From the NCBI RefSeq assembly GCF_037392515.1, contig NC_090287.1, positions 7,609,501-7,673,500 of the forward strand: a stretch of DNA of 64,000 bases. The letters run 5' to 3'. Positions 1 through 10,608 of this stretch are shown in pieces. Origin of the DNA: Haliotis asinina. Its lineage: Eukaryota > Mollusca > Gastropoda > Lepetellida > Haliotidae. The notes under the pieces are model-generated. The model had not been told where the DNA came from, searched no databases, and saw only the letters and a list, made by a program, of their open reading frames with translations. The stretch's first letter is position 1, and each line of letters begins with the position of its first letter. Position numbers and translations under genes: made by a program.

Positions 1-765
1 TCTCTGCTCAACCTTGTGTGTATATCTGTAGATAGATATATTGCTGTTATCTACCCACTGAGGTACCAAGCCCTGGTGACACCTTTCAGGGTGAAGGTCA
101 CCATATTTGTTTTGTGGTTCTACAACATTCTAATGAGCCTTTTACCCCTTATGGGATGGAACAAGTGGACGAAAGAATCCAAATGTGTCATCTTCAAGGT
201 TATGTCACCAATCTGGATAATTTTGTCAGACTTCATGCTTGGAGCTGTTTGCTTGTCTCTGACACTTGTGCTTTACTTGCGTGTCTTCTGTGCTGCTCAT
301 AAACAATATAGAATGATGGAGAGCACATCTAATTTGATGCCAGACGAACTTCGACTTCGTCAAAAACAAGAAATTAAATCTTCAAAGGTCATGGCATTTG
401 TCCTTCTGATGTTTGTGATATTTTGGATACCTTATTTCATACTTGCCCCAATGAAATACATCGAAGGTATACCAGCGGACATGGTAGTCACCATGAAAGA
501 TTTTGCTTTGTGTCTAAGTTTCAGCAATTCACTTATAAATCCCATTATTTATGGGTTCCTTCGCAAAGATTTCAAAGCAGCATTTAAGAGATTTCTGTTC
601 ATACAAGTACAAAAAGCTCGTTATCGAAGGGAATTCTCCAAGAGGAGACAAGGGACGATAGTTAAGATGAACCTCCCTCTGAAATATCTGAGCAATTTCC
701 ACAGTCTGTCATCTACAGGATCACTCCATTCTTTGAGGTCTGTGTCAACCATGAATGAAGTATAG
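1..765 (+). CDS. Rhodopsin-like (class A) GPCR, 3' part of gene
   Basis: A seven-transmembrane receptor that would sit in the plasma membrane and signal through G proteins. The frame is open from base 1 and the gene continues off the left edge, so the 5' part (TM1 to most of TM3) is missing. Visible in order: end of TM3 with DRY at residues 11-13, then IAVIYPLRY in loop 2; TM4 ending in MGWN; TM5 near residues 69-97; a short third loop; TM6 with FWIPY (a variant of CWxP) at 141-145; TM7 with NPIIY at 180-184, followed by helix-8-like FLRKDFKAAF. The GWN after TM4 and the short loops resemble adenosine-receptor-like and related amine-type receptors, but the ligand cannot be told. The C-terminal tail is Ser/Arg-rich. 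No intron is visible in this part. Stop TAG at 763-765. Confidence 0.9.
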   Translation, partial: SLLNLVCISVDRYIAVIYPLRYQALVTPFRVKVTIFVLWFYNILMSLLPLMGWNKWTKESKCVIFKVMSPIWIILSDFMLGAVCLSLTLVLYLRVFCAAHKQYRMMESTSNLMPDELRLRQKQEIKSSKVMAFVLLMFVIFWIPYFILAPMKYIEGIPADMVVTMKDFALCLSFSNSLINPIIYGFLRKDFKAAFKRFLFIQVQKARYRREFSKRRQGTIVKMNLPLKYLSNFHSLSSTGSLHSLRSVSTMNEV

Positions 766-2080
766 TGATGGTAGAAAATTTCCAAGAAAATTGAGGATTC
801 CAGGCCACATTCCGGATGTATGATGTTGGTTATTTTGGACACTAAAGAAAGGTTAAGATAAGGAGAAGTAACATTTTTCAAAAATTTGGATTCTCATGCA
901 CATGGAGGACTGTGATAGCATGGTTTGGGGATATGATATGGATTTCTGAGTACAGATGAAGACATCTGTGTGTTTGGTCCAGTGATCCAACCAAACAAAC
1001 ACTATTTTGTGTGAATCAGTTTTAATTAACCACTACTGTGTTTTAATATCTACTCTTTACTTGGAGGATCCTGTATTTATGACTAGGCCTTGACTCTTTA
1101 GGACATTTTTTGATTGGGGCTAGTTGCAAGGACACACTAAGATGGCGCTCTCTCCACTTTGCCCCTGCAGTGCAAGAGTCATTCATGGAGAGCAGCAGAT
1201 TTAGTTGAAAGTTTACCATCCATGACGACCAAAACAATAAGAATGTTTCTATTGAGTTTTCACAATTTCCTAAATGTGGTGACTACCTGTCTTTAGGAAT
1301 GTCTAAGGGATGACATTAGTGTTGACAAACCTTGAACAACCTTAGAACTATTGACTGGTGACAGGCTGAGGATGTTCACACACAGTGCATGGCTTCACAG
1401 TGCCTGGACGTGGATGTCAGAAGTCTGAGATGTCCTTGTTCCCTACACATGTAGAAACACCATGAGTAAGTACTTAGTATTTATCAATGGTCTTTTGGTT
1501 GTCATAATAATTTAACTATAACTGTTTTGTGGGGAATTAGACTTCAGCACGGCAGACTGCAAACATGTTTTACTACTGTCTCCAAGAATGTCCATTGTGA
1601 GATATGTCTGTTGTCTGCACAAATGTCTCGATAGCTGTTGTCTTCAAATATATTTGTATATCTGTTGGATTAAAAAATATGAGCACACCTGTGTCATTTT
1701 CAGAGACACCCTCATAGCTATCGTGTTGAAAACTTATATATGTATCTGTTCAAGAATCATAATTAGTAGAGGTGTGCTGTATCATGCTAATGGAGAAAAG
1801 GTTGTCTTGGTTATAGATTTCTTCACAGAGACACCGTGTCATAGTACAGTGTTTCCTCCCAAATTGTAGATTGTGGTTTTGAATCCGTGTTCAAATTTTT
1901 TGTGTATCTGTGTGTCAGCATTATGTTTGCTCATTCATTTCATCAAAGTGGTCAGCATCTACAACATCCATCTCTACATCTTGTCTTTATATGCCTGGAA
2001 TACTGCTCAGAGAAGTGTCAAACCAAAATTACTCATCACATATTACACCTCAAGACTCTTATTTCATTTATGTTTGTGTG
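766..2080. other. GPCR 3' flank, no gene recognised
   Basis: AT-rich sequence after the GPCR stop, presumably 3' UTR then intergenic DNA. Several short ORFs around 1588-2136 have no recognisable domain. The text near 1620-1830 repeats loosely (CACACCTGTGTCATTTTCAGAG against CACAGAGACACCGTGTCATAG), suggesting a decayed local duplication. Confidence 0.5.
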
Positions 2081-2082
2081 GT

Positions 2083-2160
2083 AGTTGTGTAGCCAAGTGG
2101 TTAAAGTGTTTGCTCATCACTCAAAGCTTTGATTGATCACTTGAATAGTTATCAAATTGA
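2083..2160 (+). repeat. tRNA-like SINE fragment
   Basis: The stretch GTAGCCAAGTGGTTAAAGTG matches a tRNA/Pol III box A (TRGYNNANNGG) and is followed by the GCTCATCACTC text typical of the tRNA-derived SINE heads elsewhere in this window (36148, 12920). No complete B box or tail is seen, so it is a fragment. Confidence 0.5.
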
Positions 2161-2865
2161 ATTTAGAAATATTATAACAGATGATCAAGGGAATATATTA
2201 TAATCTTGTTAACTAAACGCGAACTTTCATGTTATCTTATGAAAGGACGAAAATTCCTGCATCTTATTTGCATAAAAATTGATAACGGATGTAATGAAAT
2301 AGATTGGCGCATCCACAGGGATGCAGAAAAAGTCCAGATACTTTTGTTTAAAATGTTGATCAAGTAAATATAGGTTATCACCGAGTCTGAAACTAGCCTG
2401 GTTATGATATCATTTGCAGTTTAATGACTGTGATGATCATCATGATACGCAGTGCAATAACATTTACTGACTTGCAACTGTATTATAACATAGTATTAAT
2501 AATAATATTTAAGTGTCTGTGACTCCCATTTTGTAGTTCAGAACCCCTAAAAATTAAGAGTGTAAGTCCCAGGGACCCTCAAATACAGGACTCAAGGTAA
2601 ATAACTGGAAGATGATATGTATAGGAGAAATACGCCTTTCAAGGTTTTGGTAGACAATGTAAAACTGGAGGGATTTCCCGACCTTGATGGTTTTACATTG
2701 TCTGTCAAAACCGAGGAGAGGTGTTTTCTCTAGCATATACACTGTCAGTGATGGATAATTACAATGTAGATGATCATTTAATATAGCTACATAACAATAA
2801 CTGAAGGACACGTGCAATCAATTTAATGACAGTAATTGAAAAGTAGATAATTTGACCCCCACCTC
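2161..2865. other. Intergenic, small inverted pair
   Basis: No gene recognised. Two facing copies of a short text (GGTTTTGGTAGACAATGTAAAAC near 2643 and GTTTTACATTGTCTGTCAAAACC near 2689) form an imperfect hairpin of about 70 bp, possibly a decayed foldback element. Confidence 0.45.
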
Positions 2866-2950
2866 CTTTGTCGGCCTGATGGCCATGTGGTAGAATGTCT
2901 GCCTGTGAATCTGAAATTTGCGATTCAATCTTGCTTGGGAAAACATTTGT
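2866..2950 (+). repeat. tRNA-like SINE fragment
   Basis: GGCCATGTGGTAGAATGTCTGCC is box-A-like and GCGATTCAATC some 35 bases on is a degraded box B, the arrangement of a tRNA-derived SINE head. The tail is not identifiable. Confidence 0.45.
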
Positions 2951-3099
2951 ACTTTGAGTTTAATCTGGAACGATATTTTTCAATTGATTTCAAACACTCG
3001 TGTATCATTTGAATGTTGATGAATCTGTGTATGCAAACTTCTGTTGGTAAACTGAAACCTACAGTTCTGAAAATCTAGATTGTTACTGTTACTATGTAA

Positions 3100-3439
3100 C
3101 TACAGTCAATACAGTTGGTATTATTACCAGTTGATACTGTTACTGCAGTCAATACAGTTGGTATTATTACCAGTTGATACTGTTGCTGCAGTCAATACAG
3201 TTGGTATTATTACCAGTTGATACTGTTACTGCAGTCAATACAGGTGGTATTATTACCAGTTGATACTGTTATTGCAGTCAATACAGGTGGTATTATTACC
3301 AGTTGATACTGTTACTGCAGTCAATACAGGTGGTATTACTACCAGTTGATACTGTTACAGCAGTCAATACAGTTGGTACTATTACCAGTCGATACTGTTA
3401 CTGCGGTCAATACAGGTGGTATTATTACCACTCGATGCT
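3100..3439 (+). repeat. 43-bp minisatellite, about 8 copies
   Basis: The unit contains GCAGTCAATACAG(T/G)TGGTA and ATTATTACCAGTTGATACTG. The CAGTCAAT word recurs at exact 43-base steps (3103, 3146 and on). Copies differ by a few substitutions. The unit is not a multiple of three and is not coding. Confidence 0.93.
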
Positions 3440-3477
3440 ACTAACTTTTTGAGAATAAGGGCCCCAGGTTATGGGGG

Positions 3478-3624
3478 TGGTAGGAGAGCCTTATGGTAAA
3501 AGTATTCACTTGTCACATCAAAGCCTGGGAACAATTCCCCACATGGGTACAGTGTATGAAGCCCATTGCTGGTGTCTCTTGCTGTGATACTACACACGCA
3601 CGCACGCACGCACGCACGCACGCA
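3478..3624 (+). repeat. tRNA-like SINE with ACGC microsatellite tail
   Basis: GAGAGCCTTATGGTAAAAGT (box-A-like), CTGGGAACAATTCCCC (box-B region), then CAGTGTATGAAGCCCATTGC and TGGTGTCTCTTGCTGTGATAC. This is the same order of words as the SINE at 36148. It ends in a run of about six CGCA repeats at 3595-3622. Confidence 0.65.
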
Positions 3625-4700
3625 GAGAGGGAGAGAGAAATACAGCTTCAGTGCTCACATATGACCTGTATTATAAATTGTAACTATATCAAATTTCTTG
3701 CTTCTTAATTTGATGCTATGACATTTCCTGTTTTCAAATAATAATGTATGTAAAATATATGTTTTTTGACATGGACATTGTAATTAAAATACTTATGAAT
3801 GAAGACTTGATCTTGTCACTTTATGGCTGGAATAATGTCAATGTGACATAATGGCCAGCCCAACCAACTCACATAACCAGCCCTATGTTTCCAACAAATG
3901 TAAACATTCCAGCCACAGGTAAATAATTCCAAGTGGTCTCAACTCTTGTTGTGACTTTGTGGAAGTGACTTGTATTTCTTTGATATCACTATCAGGTCTA
4001 AAGAAGATGAATGGGCTTTAAATTGAAACAACTCCTTTTATTCTTTTAACCACTGTAATCAGCCAGTGTAATCACCAGATGCCAATTAGTGTCAGCTACG
4101 CAACTAACTGAGTTTTGTACCAGCATCGAAGTACCTGATTGAAACCCAGTGAATTCCCTTGAATTCTCATATCTGATCAGATTATACTTATGAAAAACGG
4201 GCAAATGTGTATGTACAGTTATGTACTTCTGCAAACATGAATTCTTAGAAAGGAAAATTTAGCAGCATGTCTTTAACTTCTGCTTAAACACACTTTAATT
4301 GGCAGTGTAAATTCAACTTTATCAGGCTCATTGAGTTGAATGGATCCTGTTTAGCAAGTAATAAAACCAGAGTAGATTCTCGAGACTGCACTTCCTGTTG
4401 CACATGCAGAACGAATGTAATATAGTGGCCTGATGACAGCTTGTTGTTGTAATATGTCCTTGGAGGGTAAGCATGATCTGTTATTGTTAATATTGTCTGC
4501 CACAGGCGTGTTGAATACAGCAGCCATTCATATGGATGCAGAAACACTTGGCTGGCGACATCTTGTTTGCTTCCTCCTCAATCAAGTTATGTTGAAGTTG
4601 TTGCGACCTGCAGATAATCTTGTCTGCTGGGATACACATTACTGAGTCAGTGAATAATGTTCACCAGTATGTGGGGACCATTCCAGCTGCGTAAAAGAAG
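3625..4700. other. Intergenic, no gene recognised
   Basis: AT-rich sequence. Short ORFs at 4046-4645 have no domain, no splice context and no codon signature that I can defend. Nothing else is recognised before the 17-bp array starts. Confidence 0.5.
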
Positions 4701-7700
4701 TGTTCATGTAATAGAGATGTCTGCATGTAATAGGGACTTTCATGCAAAGTGACCTTCATGTAATAGAGACCTTCATGTAATAGAGACCATCATCTAATAG
4801 AGACCTTCATGTAATAGAGACCATCATGTAATAGAGACCTTCATGTAATAGAGACCATTATGTAGTAGAGACCTTCATGTAATAGAGACCTTCATGTAAT
4901 AGAGACCATTATGTAGTAGAGACCATTATGTAATAGAGACCATCATGTAATAGAGACCATCATGTAGTAGAAACCTTCTTGTAAAAGAGACGATCATGTA
5001 ATAGAGACCTTCATGTAGTAGAGACCTTCCTGTAGTAGAGACCATTATGTAATAGAGACCATCATGTAATAGAGACCATCATGTAGTAGAAACCTTCTTG
5101 TAAAAGAGACGATCATGTAGTAGAGACCTTCATGTAGTAGAGACCTTCATGTAGTAGAGACCATCACGTAATAGAGACCGTCATGTAATAGAGACCATCA
5201 TGTAATAGAGACCATCATGTAATAGAGACCTTCCTGTAGTAGAGACCATTATGTAATAGAGACCATCATGTAATAGAGACCATCATGTAATAAAGACCAT
5301 TATGTAGTAGAAACCATCATGTAATAGAGACCATCATGCGAAGAGACCTTCATGTAATGGAGACCATCATGTAATAGAGACCTTCCTGTAGTAGAGACCA
5401 TCATGTAATAGAGACCATCATGTAATAGAGACCATCATGTAATAGAGACCATTATGTAGTAGAGACCTTCATGTAATAGAGACCTTCATGTAATAGAGAC
5501 CATTATGTAGTTGAGACCTTCATGTAATAGAGACCTTCATGTAATAGAGACCATTATGTAGTAGATACCTTCATGTAATAGAGACCTTCCTGTAGTAGAG
5601 ACCATCATGTAATAGAGACCATCATGTAATAGAGACCTTCATGTAGTAGACACCATCATGTAATAGAGACCTTCATGTAATAGAGACCTTCATGTAATAG
5701 AGACCATTATGTAGTAGAGACCATTATGTAATAGAGACCATCATGTAATAGAGACCATCATGTAGTAGAAACCTTCTTGTAAAAGAGACGATCATGTAAT
5801 AGAGACCTTCATGTATTAGAGACCTTCCTGTAGTAGAGACCATTATGTAATAGAGACCATCATGTAATAGAGACCATCATGTAGTAGAAACCTTCTTGTA
5901 AAAGAGACGATCATGTAGTAGAGACCTTCATGTAGTAGAGACCTTCATGTAGTAGAGACCATCACGTAATAGAGACCGTCATGTAATAGAGACCATCATG
6001 TAATAGAGACCATCATGTAATAGAGACCTTCCTGTAGTAGAGACCATTATGTAATAGAGACCATCATGTAGTAGAGACCATCATGTAATAGAGACCATTA
6101 TGTAGTAGAAACCATCATGTAATAGAGACCATCATGCGAAGAGACCTTCATGTAATGGAGACCATCATGTAATAGAGACCTTCCTGTAGTAGAGACCATC
6201 ATGTAATAGAGACCATCATGTAATAGAGACCATTATGTAGTAGAGACCTTCATGTAATAGAGACCTTCATGTAATAGAGACCATTATGTAGTTGAGACTT
6301 TCATGTAATAGAGACCTTCATGTAATAGAGACCATTATGTAGTAGATACCTTCATGTAATAGAGACCTTCCTGTAGTAGAGACCATCATGTAATAGAGAC
6401 CATCATGTAATAGAGACCTTCATGTAGTAGACACCATCATGTAATAGAGACCTTCATGTAATAGAGACCATCATGTAATAGAGACCATCATGTAATAGAG
6501 ACCATTATGTAGTAGAGACCTTCATGTAATAGAGACCTTCATGTAATAGAGACCATTATGTAGTTGAGACCTTCATGTAATAGAGACCTTCATGTAATAG
6601 AGACCATTATGTAGTAGATACCTTCATGTAATAGAGACCTTCCTGTAGTAGAGACCATCATGTAATAGAGACCATCATGTAATAGAGACCTTCATGTAGT
6701 AGACACCATCATGTAATAGAGACCTTCATGTAATAGAGACCATCATGTAATAGAGACCATCATGTAGTAGAAACCATCATGTAATAGAGACCATCATGTA
6801 AGAGAGACCATCATGCGAAGAGACCTTCATGTAATGGAGACCATCATGTAGTAGAGACCTTCATGTAATAGAGACCTTCATGTAATAGAGACCATTATGT
6901 AGTAGAAACCTTCTTGTAAAAGACACAATCATGTAATAGAGACCTTCCTGTAGTAGAGACCTTCATGTAGTAGAGACCTTCATGTGATAGAGACCGTCAT
7001 GTAATAGAGACCATCATGTAATAGAGACCATCATAAAAATAGAGACCATCATGTAATAGAGACCTTCCTGTAGTAGAGACCATTATGTAATAGAGACCAT
7101 CATGTAATAGAGACCATCATGTAGTAGAAACCTTCTTGTAAAAGAGACGATCATGTAGTAGAGACCTTCATGTAATAGAGACCTTCCTGTAGTAGAAACC
7201 ATCATGTAATAGAGACCATCATGTAATAGAGACCATCATGCGAAGAGACCTTCATGTAATAGAGACCATCATGTAGTAGAGACCTTCATGTAATAGAGAC
7301 CATCATGTAGTAGAAACTTTCTTGTAAAAGAGACGATCATGTAGGAGAGACCTTCATGTAGTAGAGACCTTCATGTAATAGAGACCTTCCTGTAATAGAG
7401 ACCATCATGTAGTAGAAACCTTCTTGTAAAAGAGACGATCATGTAATAGAGACCTTCCTGTAGTAGAGACCTTCATGTAATAGAGACCTTCATGTAGTAG
7501 AGACCTTCATGTAATAGAGACCTTCATGTAATAGAGACCTTCCTGTAGTAGAGACCTTCTTGTAATAGAGACCATCATGTAGTAGAGACCTTCATGTAAT
7601 AGAGACCATCATGTAATAGAGACCTTCCTGTAGTAGAGACCTTCATGTAATAGAGACCATCATGTAATAGAGACCTTCCTGTAGTAGAGACCATTATGTA

Positions 7701-8275
7701 ATAGAGACCATCATGTAATAGAGACCATCATGTAATAGAGACCTTCCTGTAGTAGAGACCATTATGTAATAGAGACCATCATGTAATAGAGATGTTCACA
7801 TAACAGGGACATTCATGTAATAGAGACCGTCATGTAATAGGGCCTTTATGTCAAGAGACCTTCCTGTAATACGGACCTTCATCTCGTAGGGACCTTCATG
7901 TCATAATGACCTCAGTGTAGTAGAGACCTTCATGTAGTAGGGACCTTGTAATTAAAAGCTCCATGTAATAGAGGCCTACATGTACCGGAAACAGGGGCCT
8001 TCGTGTAGCTTGGATCTTCATCTAACAGAGACCTGTAATAGGAATCGTCATGTAATTAGGACCCCCTTGTAATTTGTACCTTCATGTAGTAGGCACCTTC
8101 ATGTAACTTGGACCTTCATATAATAGGGATCTTCATGTAACATTGAATTTCATGTAATAGGGATCTTCATGTAGGAATGACTTTCATGTAATAGGAATCT
8201 GCTTGTAATAGGGACCATCGTTTAATGGGAATCATCATGTAGCAGGGACCCGAATGTAATAGGAACCTGCCAGTC
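4700..8275 (+). repeat. 17-bp minisatellite array with ~798-bp higher-order period
   Basis: About 200 copies of a 17-base unit, consensus CATGTAATAGAGACC plus AT or TT. Variant units (GTAGTAGA, CTTGTAAAAGAGACGAT, CCTGTAGTAGAGACC and a 16-base CATGCGAAGAGACC form) occur in a fixed order that repeats. The rare word ATCACGTA lies at 5163 and again at 5961, and ATGCG at 5336 and 6134, both 798 bases apart, equal to 46 units of 17 plus one of 16. Units decay progressively after about 7790. Period 17 is not divisible by three and units carry TAA/TAG, so it is non-coding. Confidence 0.97.
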
Positions 8276-8279
8276 ATAT

Positions 8280-8660
8280 GATTACACGATGCCATTTAGA
8301 AAGTGGTCAAATGCTACATATGTCATATTTGGGATTTCACTTTCTTAGTAAAGTACAAATTCTAGTACTTTTTTTCGGTTGAGTCCCATCCGGGATTCGA
8401 ACCCGCACCCTCAGAGTCAGGCACCTAATCGCCAGCACACAAAGTCAGCCGCCTAGCAAAAATGAAAGTCGGACAACTGGTAATCTAGACTGCGTACTTT
8501 GTGTACCCCTCTGACTTTGAGGGTGCGGGTTCGAATCCCAGATGGGACTCAACCGTAAAAAAGTACTAGAATTTGTACTTTACTAAGAAAATGAAATCCC
8601 AAATATGACATATGTTGCATTTGACCACTTTCTAAATGGCATCGTGTAATCATAGCTTTC
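8280..8660. repeat. Foldback pair of the 274-bp tRNA-like repeat
   Basis: An inverted copy of the 274-bp unit (8283-8505) faces a direct copy (from about 8513), so the locus reads as a large imperfect palindrome. GATTACACGATGCCATTTAG at the left end returns as its reverse complement ending near 8652. Both arms carry the B-box word GGTTCGAATCC or its complement. Confidence 0.85.
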
Positions 8661-9300
8661 GGCCGTGGGAGCCGTGCCAATTTACACTCATCAGAGGGGT
8701 ACACAAAGTATGCAGTCTAGATTACCAGTTGTCCGACTTTCATTTTTGCTAGGCAGCTGACTTTGTGTGGTGGCGATTAGGTGCCTAACTCTGAGGGTGC
8801 GGGTTCGAATCCCGGATGGGACTCAACCGAAAATAAGTACTAGAATTTGCACTTTACTAAGAAAGTGAAATCCCAAATATGACATATGTTGCATTTGACC
8901 ACTTTCTAAATGGCATTGTGTAATCATAGCTTTCGGCCGTGGGAGCCGTGCCAATTTACACTCATCAGAGGGGTACACAAAGTACGCAGTCTAGATTACC
9001 AGTTGTCCGACTTTCATTTTTGCTAGGCGGTTGACTTTGTGTGCTGGCGATTAGGTGCCTGACTCTGAGGGTGCGGGTTCGAATCCCGGATGGGACTCAA
9101 CCGAAAAAAAGTACTAGAATTTGTACTTTACTAAGAAAGTGAAATCCCAAATATGACATATGTAGCATTTGACCACTTTCTAAATGGCATCGTGTAATCA
9201 TAGATTTCGGCCGTGGGAGCCGTGCCAATTTACACTCATCAGAGTGTAATTGAATTTGTACTTTACTAAGAAAGTGAAATCCCAAATATGACATATGCTG
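8521..9300 (+). repeat. 274-bp tandem tRNA-like SINE units, about 3 copies
   Basis: The word GGGTGCGGGTTCGAATCCC occurs at 8521, 8795 and 9069, exactly 274 bases apart. Each unit has a box-A-like TGGCGATTAGG (for example 9045-9055) and a perfect B box GGGTTCGAATCCC (9075-9087), pointing to a tRNA-derived Pol III promoter, though the A-B spacing is shorter than in an intact tRNA. The rest of the unit contains CTTTCGGCCGTGGGAGCCGT and AAGTACTAGAATTTGTAC. The third copy is followed by a partial fourth near 9245-9300. Confidence 0.85.
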
Positions 9301-9304
9301 CCAG

Positions 9305-10608
9305 TCATAGTCCTTTATGTAAAAGGGATTTACCATTGTGAAACATCCTGTGAGTTTTGCCAGGGGAGTCATGTTATTTTGACATAATCATGCATTTTAA
9401 AAGGTGAATGAAGAATGATAAAGAAATATTTGTAGAATTTATCATGTGGATGTGTGGAATGGTAAATATCATGTGTTAGGAATATACATGGTATTAAGTG
9501 GGTCTTGCCTCTAGACATGTTTTGTCATGGAGTCAATATAAATTCTGCCCTGTTTGATTGTCATTTTAGAAGTTGACGAATAATGAGAAAGGCATGATAC
9601 TTCATGGATAATTGCTTCTTTATTTTCTTATAATTCGACATTTTGGTATACATTCTGTCAGCTATATACTGTTGACATCCAACCATTAGAATACCGTTTT
9701 TATGGGAACTGTAACTACTGTAAAGCAGCACTGTAACAAATTAGTCCATCTTGGAGTAGTAAACAAGCTGTATCATCTAGCAAAATCTGTCACTCAAAAC
9801 TATTACATGAATTGCAAAAACAAAAGAATGTGAATCAAGGGATTTCCCTCTATGTCTTCACAAATATTCTGAACATAACCAAAATGATTTTGTGGAATAT
9901 TTCAAAACTATCTGCAGGAATTTTGGATCCAGGAAGGATGCGATGCGTTCCTGGTACCAAGTCTAACCCAGGATTATGGAGATGAATGCACATTAGATTG
10001 ATATGGGATTAATCAAAGGAAATTTCAGATGTTTGATTGGGAACCGGTGGCCTCGTCTGTCTTTAGCTATAGAAATCATGTTTCGCCGTTTTAATGTCAG
10101 ATAATGACCTTGGATTGTGATCCTTGTGGTTTCATCACCCAGGTGAACACGTGACATTTGTCCCTCTTCCCATAGTCAGCTCACATATCATTAAATACAA
10201 ATCGTGAATTTATGGATTAAAAAGAACAGAATCATTTGGCAGTAACGGTAATGTTTACCATATGATAAAGTATATTTCCTGTGGTGATGTTATCATGGAT
10301 ACTGACTGAATGCTTAAATCTGTCACATGGACCAATGTGTTGTATAAACTTTGATGCAACACTTCCAGTACAGCATGAAGTGTCAAGGTCATCAGAAGGC
10401 ATCATGGATAATCTGTGATGCTGGTACATACAAGAAAGTTGTCCCTGTTGAGACATTGTGTATTCAGTTGCCCCATGTGTTGTCATAGATGGCTGAAGAC
10501 AGACTCTTTACAAGAGCATATACACAGCAGTCAAGGTGTCTGTGGAGTACGTTTTCATTTTGCTCTATTGTATCCTGTAGTTTCAGCTGAATGATTTTGA
10601 TGTTGCAG
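9305..10608. other. Region upstream of COQ8 exons, no exon recognised
   Basis: If the COQ8-type gene is intact, this is intron. I looked here for the preceding COQ8 exon (expected to encode the region just before the LxLCLLELF segment) and did not find one. No other gene or named repeat is recognised. Confidence 0.5.

Noticed and set aside
4700-8275. CRISPR-like array
   Set aside because: The repeat is a contiguous 17-bp tandem without unique spacers, in a eukaryotic genome.
8280-9300. Functional tRNA genes at the GGTTCGAATCC boxes
   Set aside because: The A-to-B box spacing is too short, no acceptor stem can be formed, and the units are a repeat family.
9097-9372. 91-aa minus-strand ORF
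   Set aside because: It runs through the 274-bp repeat and repeats its own text (HMSYLGFHFLSKVQI twice).
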